A stretch of DNA of 64,000 nucleotides from Solen grandis (Eukaryota; Mollusca; Bivalvia; Adapedonta; Solenidae), in contig CM037783.1 of assembly GCA_021229015.1 (NCBI GenBank), positions 52,399,154 to 52,463,153 on the forward strand, in the 5' to 3' direction. Positions 12,629 through 25,132 of this stretch are shown piece after piece (positions within the stretch are counted from its first letter, which is position 1; every line of letters begins with the position of its first letter). The notes beneath the pieces are model-generated. The model was not told the origin of the DNA and did no database searches. It saw only the letters and a list, made by a program, of their open reading frames with translations. The position numbers were made by a program, and so were the translations under genes.

Positions 12629-15600
12629 TGTGTAAAACGTCAGTACTTTTAATGCCGATTTCATTTGTTTTCCAATAGACTATTATCATTATTTGATTTC
12701 CTCTGTGTTTCTGTTAACTATTATCGCATCATTTGATTATGTGTGTGATTGTTTTTTGAGGAATGAACAAAGTTTAGCACAATGATTTTCCTTCCTGCTC
12801 ACGAAAATGTCGACATAACGAGCACAGTACATGTATATCCAAATAAAAATACATAAACTGAACCTTTATCTATTGCTTAATTGTTTACCTGTTTTTGTTT
12901 CTCACTTATAAGAGTTACATCCATATAAGCGGTCCAGATGGTCCAGTGGGTGACGAGTTCGATATCATTCTGTGACAAATTCGTTAAAAATCACAATTCA
13001 ATAAGAACATATTAAAACAATTATCATTTAAGATTAACAAATGTGTAAGTGTTTAATCTCTTTGTCATTTCTATGCATCACAAAAATATCTGGCGCTTAG
13101 TGTTATAACTTTCAATGAGATTTTTTAAAATAAAGAACCTACCCCCTCTCTTTCTCTCTCCCTCTATCTGTCACCCTGTCATATACATATTCCGCACGAT
13201 AGTTGAACATCATCGATATTGACTAAGTGATGATTTTACCAACAATTAAGCATATTTATTGATTGGTTGTTTAACAATGTATACTGCTCTTTTCCCATCA
13301 AGTGTTTTAAATGCGATACCGGTACATGTACTTGTGTAAAGATCAGTTAATAAATATACAAAGTCAAAAGATTTGCAATCCAGATTATTATTTATGTTAT
13401 TTCTTATTTATTTTTCTACATCTTTCATTTCTTATGCGTTTCTTTTTATCCCATGGGGAACCTGTAACATAAATAAGTTTTGTTTTAATTAATCGTATCG
13501 AATGAATTTATTTGTTTTAATCATCTCAATTATAGAATAATGTCCTCATTTGTTGGCAAAGCATTGTATTACATGCTGGTCAGTGTTAAAATACTGTGTC
13601 TGGCTTCTGATGTCAACATTACGGTTTTGTTACTGTCTTCGGTACATAGAGCACTTTAAAATTATCTGGAATTTGAACCTTATTGATTCATTTTTTTTAA
13701 AATAACACTGGAAAGAAACAACAAAAAAACGAAGTCTTTATGAAACATATTTTATATTCAGGTAGCGAATGCCCGGAGCTGGCACCCGGTAAACTACGGA
13801 TGTATAGTATGAGATGGTGCCCATATGCACATAGGGCACTCCTCGTGTTGGCACATAAAAATATACCGTGAGTTGCTTCCCCTTAATTATTGATTGCTTG
13901 AAATTGATTTCAATATAGTTTACACTGAACTTATAAACCTCCACCGCATATTTTTCACTTGTGACAATAATGGTATCACCTTCAAGCAAATTTTTAAAAT
14001 GAATACATATGAGGTTTTTACATTTTATTCGAAATTTCATAAATTATAAATTATATTTCATTTGTGATATAAATAAACGTAACCCTGCATAAAACAGAAA
14101 TCTGTGTTCATATCATGTATCTCGCCTGGACAAAAGTTTGAGTGTAACGCAAAAGTAATATCTGGCCTTAAAGTCCTATACATGTGATAGTGTTTGGTCC
14201 AAATATCAGTTGTAATTAATTGCGATATCGTGGTGGTGCTATGACATCATGGCTTTCTGGACCAATGAAAGGAGCTTATGCTAGAGAAGAAGATCAATCA
14301 TATTTTTGTGGTACTGCAACCACGTGATATCTACATACTCGTATAAATGTATTAAATCTATATTATCAAGTTTCGCGTCGGTTTCGACTCGTTGTCGTTG
14401 TAATGTTAATGATCCAGAACTCGTCAAATATCTCTCACCCATACAGACACGAGATAGTCAATATTCACCTGAGAGATAAGCCCAAGTGGTTCCTGGAGAA
14501 CGTGAACCCCAGTGGTCAGGTACCTGCCCTTCAGCAGGACGACAAGATATTGTACGAATCCCTAATCGTCTGTGACTACCTGGACGAAGCCTATCCGGGT
14601 GACAAGTTATCGCCCTCTGATCCCTACCGCCGGGCGAGGGATAAACTATTTATGGAAAACTACTCTAAGGTAAAAATGTTCTCATCTCACACTCTTGAAG
14701 TATTTACAATGTTAATTATTATAATTAACGACACGATGTCGCGACGATACGACACAAGACCACGACATTACATTTAGACGTTTTAATTATAAGTTAATTG
14801 CCATGCAGCAATTCATAAAACGCAACGCATTTATCGTATACTTAAGATGTCGTATAGTATTGTCGTAATCTCGTGCCTTGTCAGGAGTGATCTTTTATCG
14901 TATTGATCTCATAGTTTGATTGCTGCTGTCGACGCATGATATAAAGAGACATATCGCGATAGAAAAACACGACGCATTGCAGTACGATACGATGATACTG
15001 TCGCGGTCTCGTATCATGCTGTCGTACGTCGTATTGTATACCGTCGTTATCATACACATGTATTACACTGGCTTGATCTCTTCGTTTTCGATTGGACGCG
15101 TCCATGAGCTGCTAAGCCAGTATAGCACGGTTTTCAATGTTACAACATTGATTAAGTGTAATGGTAATTATAAGAATCTGTATATCATCCGAAAAAAAAG
15201 ATAAGTTCGATAAAGACTAGGTAGGAAATGTTATATGATAAGACTCGACTGCAACTTCTTCTTTTGTTGTCACATTTGTGCCTGATTAACGTAATGTACC
15301 TGACGCACTTCGCTCCTCGCCAGTGCGTCCCGGGTTCGAATCCTGGTCACGTACATGAGAGTGTACAGTGGTCACCTGTCCAGACACGTGGGTTTTCTCC
15401 GGGTTCTCCAGTTTCCACCAACAATAATTGCCACATACGCCGCCACCAGGGCCATCAAGATTTATTTATTTAAGTTGTGATACGAAACTTGTTTCGTAAT
15501 CGATGTAAAATAAATAATAACTAGAACCGCAAGCGGTATCTTGGTTTTCGCATTTAACCTAATCAACTTGAACACTTTATTTCAACTCAGCCACAATTTT

Positions 15601-18600
15601 TAATATGAAACAGAACGCAAAGGTTTTTTGAAGACCTACTCTCATTTGCACAGTTTTTTGGGGGGTTTTTTTTAATGTTAGAACATTCAAACTCCACTAG
15701 CGCAAATATTTCCCCATACCCTATCATCACATCACATCACATTCTGTGGTGCTGTCAACAAGGAAAAAAATGCTGAAAACCGCATTTCAATTAGACTTTA
15801 ACGTTTTGAGTTATAGGCAAAAGAGTGATTTTAAGCAAAGCGCCCTCTAGCGGCAAAATGAGAAAAAAAATTGATAAAAATTTTACAATTAGGTACCTAG
15901 AAATGCAGCAAATAGTTCAAACAAGTATATAAGCCGCACTAATCGAACATTCTTTTTCTTATATATCACAATTTTAAGTATAAAAACTGAATAACAATTA
16001 TTCCAAAAAAGGATCAAACTTTGGATTGCCGTAAAATGAAAAGATCAAGTCCGATCTTCAAAAACTAAACATTATACGAAAGAACTATTTAGAACTAAAA
16101 CTTTTGTTCATATACTCTCAATGAAATATTTTTAGATTTGGAGCACTTTGGGGCCGAATAAAAACACAATTATCGTAATATGACCTTGACCTTTTCAATG
16201 TTTTTTAACTTTTTAATTGTGAGGCCCTTTCAAACATAACAATACATAACTTGTGAAAAGAATGAACAGAAAATAAAGTCAGGAGCGACAAAAAAAATAT
16301 ATGTTTTTGAAATTTTAATTTTTCCTAAAATTTAGTGAAGTTTGACCTTTTTCTAGAGGACAAACCATGCAATTCTTAAATTCGCCACCCCATATATTTT
16401 GTGCGTATATGTCTTGCAAATCGTATGCAGCAAACAGAATTCTTCTATCTGATTTCTAACAAAAATGGATAGGTTTTTCGTAGACCTACCCTCATTTGCA
16501 GTTTTTTTTACGAGATTCGAACTTTCAACCTTCCGTTACTAGCTCAAAAAGTTTCAGCCACTCATACCTAGAAACTATCATATTTTATTAGGCTATCAAC
16601 AAGGAACATAATTCAATTAACCGCATTTGGATCAGGCTTCAACTTTTTGAGTTATAAGCAAAAGAATGATTTCAAGAAAAGCGCCCCCTAGCGGCAAAAT
16701 GAGATAGAAAATTGATTAAAATTTTACTGTTAGGTACCTAGCAAAGCAGCAAATAGTTCAATCAAGTATACTAGTCGCACAAGTCAAACTTTTTATTCTT
16801 GTGTATCAGAATTTGAAGCATAAAACCTGATTTACAATTATTCCAAAAAAGGATCAAACTTTGGACTGCCGTATAATGACCAAATCAAGTCCGATCTTCA
16901 AAAACTAAACATCACTGGAAAGAGCTCTTTAAGAACTAAAACTTTTGTTCATATACTCTCTATGAAATAATTTTAGTTTTGGAGCTATTTGTGGCCGAAT
17001 AAAAACACAATAATCGTAATATGACCTTGACCTTTTCAAATTTCTTTTAATTTTTTTACTGTGAGGCCCTTTCAAACATAACAATACATATTGTGTGAAA
17101 ATATCATGAAGAATGAACAGAAAATAAAGTCAGGAGCGACAAAAACATGTTTTTGAAATTTTAATTTTTCCTAAAATTTAGTGAAGTTTGACCTTTTCTA
17201 GAGGACAAACCACGCATTTCCTAAATTCGCCACCCCATATATTTTGTGCGTATATGTCTTGCAAATCGTATGCAGCAAACAGAATTCTTCTATCTGATCT
17301 CTAACAAAAGTGAGAAGGTTTTTCGTAGACCTACCCTCATTTTTTCACTTTTTTCCAAGGTTCGAACATTCAACCTCTCCTAGAACAATTTTTTTCCCGT
17401 ACTCGATGATGAGATTTCCATCATATTTGATTGGGCTGTCAACAAGGAACATTATGTAAAAAACCGCATCTAAATCAGGTTTCAAATTTTTGAGTTATTA
17501 GCAAAACAGTGATTACATGCATTGCGCCCCCTAGTGGCTAAATCAGAAACAAAAGTGAAAAGTTTGACCATTTAGGCACATGTTCAGATAAAGATGACTC
17601 CATTCCCAAAATTTCATAGCTGTAGCTTTTTTCATCTGGCCGCTAGGCTGGACACAAAAATGGGTGGAATTGGAAAAATAATAAAAATAAAAAAAAAAAC
17701 AAATCAACAGAAGAAGAACAATAGGTTTTCGCCCAGCAGAGGCGAAAACCTAATTAATTAAGTTTTAACAAATTCGTGCAGTCCCACACTGAAATTATTA
17801 ACATCGTCATCCTAATGTTATTGATTATTGCAGTACACAACGGCATTCTACATCATCTTCTTTAGCCAGTCCGCAGACAGCGAAACAGCAGAAAAACTGT
17901 TTAGTGCCACCGATGTTTTTGAACAGGAACTGAAAAGAAGGAGCACGCCATTCTTCGGAGGTTATCCTATATTGGCCCTTTTTTAGTATTGATATTCTGA
18001 ATGATCAACTAAAACAAAAATAAAACATATTATAGGTCTGATAAACAAAACTGTCTTTTTTGCATATGACGTTTTTTATTCTCTGTACTATATACTTGAA
18101 TTAGATATGTTGATATTTCTTCAATTGGTACTACTCATTTTCAATGAATATTCAACCTAAACCAGCCTGCCATGTAGTCAATGAATATCTTATGTAAAGT
18201 AATGAAGTTGCATGTGGGTTCGATTAAAAACGGATAATTGATGAAATGGGCAGCTGGATGGATGTACGATTACATGTGTACAGCTTGATACTGCAGCGTG
18301 TTAGACCTACGATATGTCTGTATGAAGTAGAAGTGGTCTCTAAATGGCAGATCTACTGTTGGTGGGACGTAAACCTTTACAAACAACCATTATACAGAGG
18401 TACATGCACCAGTCCTAGTGACAGCGAGATTAGAGTGTCCGACCGTCATTGGGATGCCGTGGGTCTGATCCTAAGTCAAACCTAAGTCATTAAATGGTTC
18501 TGTTCCCGAAATAAAATTTGTTCTTTTAAAGTATGATTTTAGAAGTTCAAATTCAAATTTGACATTTACATTAGGAGGGACTTTGGTATGATAATTTTGT

Positions 18601-19685
18601 GTGTGAAATAAATAAATATATATTCTCAGCTTGTGAGAAAAGTGTAATCCCAAGTCCCCGTTTTCTCAAAAATAAAGATGATTATCATACTCAGACTTAA
18701 ACTATGCCCATTTGGTTCAATGGGGACTTTCGTAGGATAATTAAGGTTGAGTCTGAAATCGTACGTAAATATTTCCTAGAACACTGGGTCTGGTGCTCAT
18801 TTCCGTACTTGTTATTCCGTTGGCTAGGTAATGTGAATGAGTGTGGTATTATGTCACTTGTCTATGGCGTGATATTATAGGGAGACATGAAGGATATTTG
18901 TTTGTTTTGAGTGGATATGGAATATATCTCATCGAGAAGAGATACGATTTCAATATTTTCACGAGAGGGTAGCTTGTTTTATGCCAACTGATGACGAATG
19001 AATGGAACTACATGTAGTTTAGTTAGTGTATTTGTTACTTTTCTCTTGCGGATGAATCCATGTTCTATTGAATACACATTTTTTCCGCCATGTTGGATAG
19101 TTGTAACGAGAAAAAAGTCAGACATTAATGTTTTTATTAAACACTGTCAGGCAAAAATAATAAGTCCATTTTGATACAAAGGAATAATACCGAATTACAC
19201 ATTTGTCAAAGATTTTAATTGAAAGGTTTTATATATAAAAAGTAGTTCCGGTATATCTATATCAACCACTGTGTGGATTGATAGAGATTATATTTTACTG
19301 ATAGAACCCAGTATTTTATCAGTTAGCAGAAAATAAAACACTTTTCCGTATGTCTTATGTAGATATAGTCTCTTAAAGACGGAACTATTGTCAGTGGGGC
19401 GAATGATAATATGCATGTATATACTTTTGAATTCCAGGAGACAAACCTATGATGCTAGATTTCACAATGTGGCCGCACATTGAACGTATGGATGTTTTCT
19501 CCTCCGTGATACCCGAGGTCAAGTTCTCACCAGACAGATTTCCCATGTTGACGTCATGGATAGAGAGAATGAAGGACGTGCCAGCGGTGAAACAGACGGC
19601 CTTTCCTCCCGAACATTTCCGGGCGCTGGTGACGCCAGGCGCCACAAAAGACATCAATGTGTTTGACATTGGACTTGAGGAATAA
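12148..19685 (+). CDS. Glutathione S-transferase omega, complete five-exon gene
   Basis: Five exons (12148-12175, 13762-13867, 14447-14669, 17834-17960, 19438-19685) join to 732 nt, 243 residues plus TAA, close to the usual 240 or so of the family. All introns have GT/AG borders and phases agree at each junction. The N-terminal thioredoxin-like domain (about 20-100) has RMYSMRWCPYAHR, where Cys29 is the omega-class catalytic cysteine, then NPSGQVPALQ with the conserved cis-proline before the glutathione site and YESLIVCDYLDEAYPG. The helical C-terminal domain (about 105-243) includes PFFGGDKPMMLDF and WPHIERM, both typical. Omega GSTs perform glutathione-dependent thiol transfer and dehydroascorbate or methylarsonate reduction in the cytosol; that is family knowledge. 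The gene converges on the SLC6 gene, and its 3' part lies in an old tandem duplication whose second copy lacks exon 5. Confidence 0.93.
12561..12632. repeat. (CT)n then (TG)n microsatellite
   Basis: About 50 bases of CT with one CCCC interruption, then about 20 bases of TG, inside GST omega intron 1. A shorter CT run sits at 24385-24408. Confidence 0.95.
13762..13867 (+). CDS. GST omega exon 2 (catalytic cysteine)
   Basis: After the acceptor TATTCAG the frame reads SECPELAPGKLRMYSM, then RWCPYAHRALLVLAHKNI, up to the donor GTGAGT. The Cys of WCPY is the active-site residue. The 106-nt length leaves two bases for a proline codon finished by exon 3. Confidence 0.93.
14447..14669 (+). CDS. GST omega exon 3 (rest of thioredoxin fold)
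   Basis: The acceptor CATACAG precedes HEIVNIHLRDKPKWFLENV, NPSGQVPALQ and YESLIVCDYLDEAYPG, and the exon closes with DKLFMENYSK at the donor GTAAAA. The frame is also open upstream of the acceptor, so a naive open frame starts at 14403; the family alignment and the phase favour 14447. Confidence 0.93.
15295..15475 (+). mobile_element. tRNA-derived SINE in GST omega intron 3
   Basis: Box B is clear (GGGTTCGAATCC) with GCTCCTCGCCAGTGCG before it. The tail (CCACATACGCCGCCACCAGG, then TTATTTATTT) is SINE-like. It is a different subfamily from the copies at 33466 and 44305. Confidence 0.45.
15521..17756 (-). mobile_element. Helitron-like element with about 850-bp internal repeats
   Basis: The interior has 2.4 tandem copies of a unit of about 850 bp; the AGACCTAC-CTCATT motif recurs near 15630, 16480 and 17325. 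Read on the minus strand the left end is a hairpin (ACCGC TT GCGGT) followed directly by TCTAG and then T, as at Helitron 3' ends (hairpin, CTRR, host T). The same end occurs at 51317-51333 on the plus strand. The right end is a perfect 12-bp hairpin (17722-17733 with 17741-17752) containing GGCGAAAACCTA, and GCGAAAACC is also present near the left end. No Rep/helicase frame is visible, so it would be non-autonomous. The classification is tentative; it fills most of GST omega intron 3. Confidence 0.45.
17834..17960 (+). CDS. GST omega exon 4 (helical domain)
   Basis: After ATTGCAG the frame reads YTTAFYIIFFSQSADS, then LFSATDVFEQELKRR and STPFFGG, to the donor GTTATC. It is not an obvious open frame alone, but it joins exon 3 in phase 0 and exon 5 in phase 1. 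Confidence 0.9.
19438..19685 (+). CDS. GST omega exon 5 (C-terminus and stop)
   Basis: After ATTCCAG the frame reads DKPMMLDFTMWPHIERM and runs to VFDIGLEE and TAA at 19683-19685. The first in-exon Met (19449) is not the start of the protein. Confidence 0.93.
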
Positions 19686-19819
19686 TGTCAAAGTGTCAAA
19701 ACTTTTAGTAATTAGTCATTAACGTGACACAATAAGGAACACTCAGTCAGCCTGAATATTGGTTTTTCTCTGGTTCTTGCTAATTTATCCCTAGATATTA
19801 GTATATATGCATAATCATT

Positions 19820-19825
19820 AATAAA
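19820..19825 (+). terminator. Possible poly(A) signal of GST omega
   Basis: AATAAA lies about 135 bases after the stop codon, the first canonical signal downstream. Confidence 0.4.
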
Positions 19826-19904
19826 TGTATCTAGTCTTACACTGGATCTATATAAAACTATGAACTTATTTTTTTGATATTAACAGCATAGGAGTATGTT
19901 TGTT

Positions 19905-20205
19905 TGTTGGGTTTAACGTCATACCGACGCCATTTCAGTCATTTGGAGACTACGAGTATGTCTATTTGAGACAGTTTGTCTGACACACTGCAGTATCACG
20001 CCGAAGACATATGGCACAATACCACTCCAAGTCACTTTATCCTGACACCGGGCCAACCAGTCCTGGAACTACCCTTATATGCCGAGTTCCAAGCAGGGAG
20101 CTATAGTAGTTCCATTTCTTATGACTTTGGTATGACGCGGGCGGGGATCGAACTCACGACCTCACAACATTCTAACCACTCGACCACCAAGGACGGTGCA
20201 TATGA
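19905..20205 (-). mobile_element. tRNA-derived SINE, full-looking copy
   Basis: On the minus strand it starts with GGTCGAGTGGTTAGAATG (box A region) and GAGTTCGATCCC (box B), runs through a body with CAGGACTGGTTGGCCCGG and GGCGTGATACTGCAGTG, and ends in a tail with GACGTTAAACCCAACAAAC. Four shorter relatives occur at 43690, 47770, 48850 and 50745. Confidence 0.7.
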
Positions 20206-20836
20206 ATATAGTCATACCTTGAAGTATATGTGTTTTGTTTTTTTTATAACCAAATTCGTATTAATTGATATGCATTTACAGTCCATGTGTGTGTTTGTTT
20301 GAGACCGAAATGTTCATTGTGATCACAGGCTACCGGCGTGGGACCCCCCAATGATACAAAGTAACAATTCAAAACACATTTTATAACAAAATTTCACAAT
20401 TCAAGAAAAAAAAAATTGATATCATAATATAAGAAAAGGTATGTAACTCTCCGTTCAAAATCTATAGGAAAACTGACATGGTCGTATTCTGAGCTTCGTA
20501 TCTGACACAATTTTCAGCCGATTTCAAATATGCCGGGCTTGTTCAACGCAGAAACAATAGGCCTTTTCCTTGCCGAGTCGATTTTCTATCTTAGATAAAC
20601 TACAAAGACAATACGAGTCACGAAACTCAATGGAAACTGTACTCCGACACTATGTGACCGAAGCAATGCATATCACAGTCAATGCTTTTTTCAACGGCAA
20701 CTTCACAGAAATACAATATTTCCAACAAATACCCATATTAAACAATAAATTATGTATTTATTCAATTCTCATAAGTTATGCTTTTTTTTCCCAGAAGTCG
20801 CTAGTATCGATGCATTCCGCCCTCATTCCACTGTTG

Positions 20837-20951
20837 CATTTTGTTATGACTGGCGGCTACCATATTGAATTGGTTATCGGCTTTTGTGATAATTACAATA
20901 TGACACTGGGGAACCAGCGATTATGGTAGCCGTCACTCATAACAAAATTTG
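20837..20951. repeat. Short inverted repeat (foldback, about 115 bp)
   Basis: TTTTGTTATGACTGGCGGCT at the left is matched, with a few changes, by the complement of the text ending at 20951. It is probably a MITE remnant. It lies between the GST omega 3' end and the extra SLC6 last exon. Confidence 0.5.
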
Positions 20952-21147
20952 AATGACATCAATTGTTTAAAATCTCGTCACCGGGTAAAACACATTGCAT
21001 CGCCACAGGCGGTGTTATTTGAATATCAAAACTTTTTTTTTAATTCTGGGTGTTTCTGAAGTCGAATACACACAATGACTAAAACTCTGTCTTTACAAAT
21101 TATTAAGTAAAATGTTGCAGAACTGGATTCCTTCCTATGCTTAATGT

Positions 21148-21267
21148 TTACAAGTCTGTGGAATCCCCTTTTTCATGAAGAGTTACGTCACATGTTTGAA
21201 ATTCGTGCTCCTCGTGCTTCCGGTCTGGTCCCCACGTGTCCAGAGGAGTCACATTGGCTTTTACCCG
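21148..21267 (-). CDS. Extra (possibly alternative) last exon of the SLC6 gene
   Basis: On the minus strand an acceptor (ATTTCTTTTCAG) is followed by 39 codons and TAA. The protein starts [20 protein letters not shown] and ends HEKGDSTDL. The P-x-x-x-WGP pattern is the standard cytosolic tail motif of SLC6 transporters. The first 13 codons encode exactly the same residues as the exon at 25025-25132, with differences there only at third positions, while the distal parts differ in sequence and length (39 against 35 residues). It starts in phase 0, so it could be spliced to the 25470-25637 exon as an alternative end. It may also be a leftover of the tandem duplication. The intact acceptor, frame and stop argue for use. 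Confidence 0.6.
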   Translation of the reverse strand, partial: RVKANVTPLDTWGPDRKHEEHEFQTCDVTLHEKGDSTDL

Positions 21268-24200
21268 CTGAAAAGAAATTAACATACCGGTACTGCTTTA
21301 GAAAAAATCCCGGGAAAAAAAACCTGTTGGCCCTTCTTCCCATTTAACCATCATAAATATGTTAGTGTAAGTGACCTACAGAAGCAGAAAAGAAACATTT
21401 AGTACAAAATAGAGTACCGCGAATGATATTAAGAATTTTTGTTACGTAAATGATGCTTATATATTTCATGTTTTTGTCTGACAATATGCCGAACCCTTTA
21501 CGTAAAATAGCATCAACAAATGAAGATCGTATTGAATCTGATGCAAAATCATATAAAGAAAGTAAATAATACATGTGTATATCCTATCCTTCTTAAGTAA
21601 ATATTAAACGGGAAACGATTCTGCTGTGTTCTTTAATGAAATCGAAAGGCGGTATTTTAATTTGATGTGACATATGATAAATAATTATTTTCACTATTGA
21701 CTAGATCGAGTATAACTAACCGTATACGTGGCCACCGAAGAATCTTGAATTACAAAATGGCCGTCTAAGTCAACAACAAAAAAGCGGCCAAGGCGAGCGC
21801 GGGCAGTACGTTTTCACAACACACAAAAAAAACAGATTTTTCTCCCTTAGTATTCTTTTTTCGAATGGGGTAAATTTATCAAATATAAGTGATTGTTATC
21901 AAAAGTATACAAGTATAATGCTTCTATTGTTTTATCCTCGACCAACATGTACATTTTGTCTCCTAAAATCGAGCCCGTATCGTTTCTGTTGTTGTTTTGA
22001 TTTTCCGAAGTGTTGTAATAAGCCATTAGAAATAGTAAAAAGAAGAAAAAAATGTAAAAAGATCTTGACTAGAAGACAAAATAGTCGCTCGTTAGTGTAA
22101 AAGAAAATGGCCACCGAGAACAAAGGGGTTTGGCACGAGTGGGGGGATCAAATCATTATATATAATACAAGGGATACTACTCCAGATTGATCTAAACCCA
22201 TACCTTCATCGAGAAAATGCCAATAGCTCAGCCATTTATGAAGGTATCTTTGAATACTTTGCACCTATCGCAAGTGTATACATTTATGCAACCAAAAATC
22301 ACCACAGTTTTACCAGTACGAACTCAGGTATTCAGCAACGAAACCCGCAATGCGGAACTTAACCCGGTTTTCCAAAATCTCGACTATTTCTATGTTTAAA
22401 CTGTATAAACCGTAGAGGTAACTTCGACCCTTCGGCAAACAATGTACTGCTTAATATTTCCATGCATGTGGAAAATTTCAAAGTTAAGGTAAAAACATAT
22501 TCCGAGGTCATTTAGGGAGTGAATCCCATGTATTTTTAACTTTCATGCCAATAATAACCCAAGACAGAGCCTCTTACGCTTTATGTAGAATGTGAAGTAA
22601 AAATCGATGTACAGGCTGTCAATCATATTTTATATAATTAATCTAGAGACCATAGTAATACAATACTTGATATTTCATTTTATAAAATCCGGAATTTAGT
22701 ACCAAAAAAGAGAATTTGAATTATAACATGTTCATAATATCAATATATTCGCCATTCGGAATAGTAGTAATAATAATGGTAACATTCAGCGTGTTTAATT
22801 CAATACGAACATTCGAAAAGTATTTCAAGATTTAAAACTGACTCTTACCATCAGCAAGACCTACAATATAAAGTATTGTGTCGATTTCAAATGAAACAAT
22901 GCAAAAGGGTTTTAATTATGATAAAGTTTCTTATATTTCAAAGCATTTTCCATACAACATGTATGTATTTCTATTCTAAATTTGTATATTTAATTAGTTA
23001 TTTTGATGATGTTTGTACTAATGATACTCGTATATGACTGTCATATATTTCAGTGAATATTCAATCCTAATTACTCTGACAAACACGCTATTGAGGTCCA
23101 TATTCTTCTAATGTAAAGTTTGATATGGGTTAAAACAATGAATGAATAGTTAATAGATTATAGATGCATTTATGCAAGATGTGATGCGGATTGATACTAC
23201 AGTGGGGTAGAAATAGTATCAGAGGTACGTAAATCTTTATGAACAATCATTATAAATACATACACACCGATCCTGGTAAGCGTGGTATTAGAAAGATCGA
23301 TTGGGATACTATTGCTTCGATCCCCAGCAACGCAAAGCCAGTCATGAAACTGGTTCTTTTCTCGAAAAAGTATGTTTTCAAGCTCAAACTCAAATTTTAC
23401 CTGTACATCTTATTCTCATACTTGCGTATGGTATATCAGTATGAGCACGAGAACATTCTTAATTATTTTCAAGGCCTTGGGCCAAGTATGTCTCCCTATT
23501 TTGGCGAACAGTATATGAAGGCAATTCCAGAACTGGCTGGCCAAAAGTCTAGATGATGTGACAGGGTGTGGTATTATGGAAACATGCATGCTTGACAATA
23601 CTTACCACCATTCAGAAGTGACGTCATCCATCTCATAACGAAGCGACATTCAACCATAACGTTTGAATTCCAATATTGTTTCTTTTTTCGATTCTTGTTA
23701 ATTTGTCTCTACTATGGTATTCGTTTTATATCGCTTTATTATAAAGGTACAGAGAATACACCCGCTGTTGTTTAATTGTCATAAGTATAGAGGAAATATG
23801 TTTTGCTGTTTGATAATCACGAACAGGTCTAAAATAGCGCCAGCTATGGACAAGATTTGTAAATATCGTTAATGAACAAAAAATAAACAACTCTAGTCTT
23901 ACACTCAACTACAAAAGGTGAATATTGTTGTGAACACTATTGTCTTTACTTTCGGTTCAGTAGTTGTTTTCTCGTCATATGCAAGATTTTTATTGATTTT
24001 TTTACAGGAGACTAGGAGTTCGCCATATCAGGCTAGAGCGGGGTAATGCATTTTGCTCTTGTCTGTCACGGTCATGGCGTGAATATCACGTTTGCTGAAT
24101 CGTTCGTTTCTTCAACACGCGCAAGAGATCGAAAGAAAGTCGTCAAACATGTGCAGTATACGAACGGATATTTCACATTAACGAATATAAGACAATAATA

Positions 24201-24918
24201 TGACTGGATATGAAAAAATGCCACTTGTCATCGACATGTTATCGAAGTGAGATAACACTTTTTTCCGTCCAATGTCACTTGAGTGAAGTTCAGCCGATTG
24301 GACGCGAAGTCCAAGCAACTTTATTTTTTCTGTTTATTTAGCATTTTTTGATTTGCATTCCTAAGTCATGTAGGGTGTATTTAGCTCTCTCTCTCTCTCT
24401 CTCTCTCTGTATGTGTAAAAGCTCACTTGAGCATGATATGTTCATTTTGTGATATTGCTAATTTCAAGGTCCGTCAGCCTTCCGTTGTCGTGACAACCAC
24501 ATACACCGCTTGAATATTTCTATTATATGCTCTCGAAATGATAGATAGTTTACATTATTTTTCTTTAACTTGATTCGTTGTTCATTCTTGTTTCGTGTAA
24601 GATATTGTAATAAGAAACAGGAAATGACTTGATTAATTTTAAATCATAAGCATGTACGACGTGTTTGAACAACAAAGAGATAATTATATGATATAAAATA
24701 AATACAAAAGGGATATACAGCTATATTTTAAGATAATATTTTATACATGATCATTCTATATTAGTCATAACAGTTTTCTTATCGGCATATTTGGGAAACA
24801 AGCAATATGATTTAAGTTAAAAGAAGTATGCTGCTTGCAAGAAGATCAGAACAAATGTACAAGTTTAAGTCATTGTCTGAATTCTCATTAGAAGAATAAT
24901 TAAACACATCTTTTTATA

Positions 24919-24996
24919 TTTATTTGATTTATAAATGCATTATCCAAATATGCGCATAAGTGGGATTTCCATCCTGTTTGTAGATACATGTTTATT
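24919..24996 (-). terminator. Possible poly(A) signals of the SLC6 gene
   Basis: On the minus strand AATAAA occurs at 24991-24996 and 24919-24924, 29 to 106 bases after the stop codon at 25025. Confidence 0.4.
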
Positions 24997-25024
24997 TATA
25001 TTTTCATCCTGTTTGTAGATATAT

Positions 25025-25132
25025 TTATAAGTCTGAGTCTTCCCCCTTTACGTCACAGATTTGAAGTTCATGCTCCTCGTGCTTCCGACTTTGTCCCCAC
25101 GTGTCCAGAGGAGTAACGTTGGCTTTTACCCG
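25025..25132 (-). CDS. SLC6 last exon, proximal version
   Basis: After the acceptor CTTTTTCCAG the frame reads [20 protein letters not shown] and ends KGEDSDL with TAA at 25025-25027, 35 residues. It is the nearer of two intact last exons to the TM12 exon and the default partner. Confidence 0.85.
   Translation of the reverse strand, partial: RVKANVTPLDTWGQSRKHEEHELQICDVKGEDSDL

Larger units (their letters stand above)
18120..22861. repeat. Tandem segmental duplication, copy 1
   Basis: Sections of this stretch realign in order with 23040-26604: 18140-18870 with 23060-23600, 19740-19860 with about 23660-23900, 21148-21300 with 25025-25165, and 22395-22861 with 26140-26604. The last block is nearly identical. 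Copy 1 ends inside the TM11 exon of the SLC6 gene: only its last 13 or so coding bases and the donor remain at about 22848-22861. Copy 1 keeps GST omega exon 5 and an SLC6 last exon but lacks the SLC6 penultimate exon. Confidence 0.7.

Noticed and set aside
23239..23556. A 105-codon plus-strand frame at 23.2-23.6 kb
   Set aside because: It lies in the duplicated copy of GST omega intron 4 sequence; its partner at 18.2-18.9 kb is not open in the same frame.
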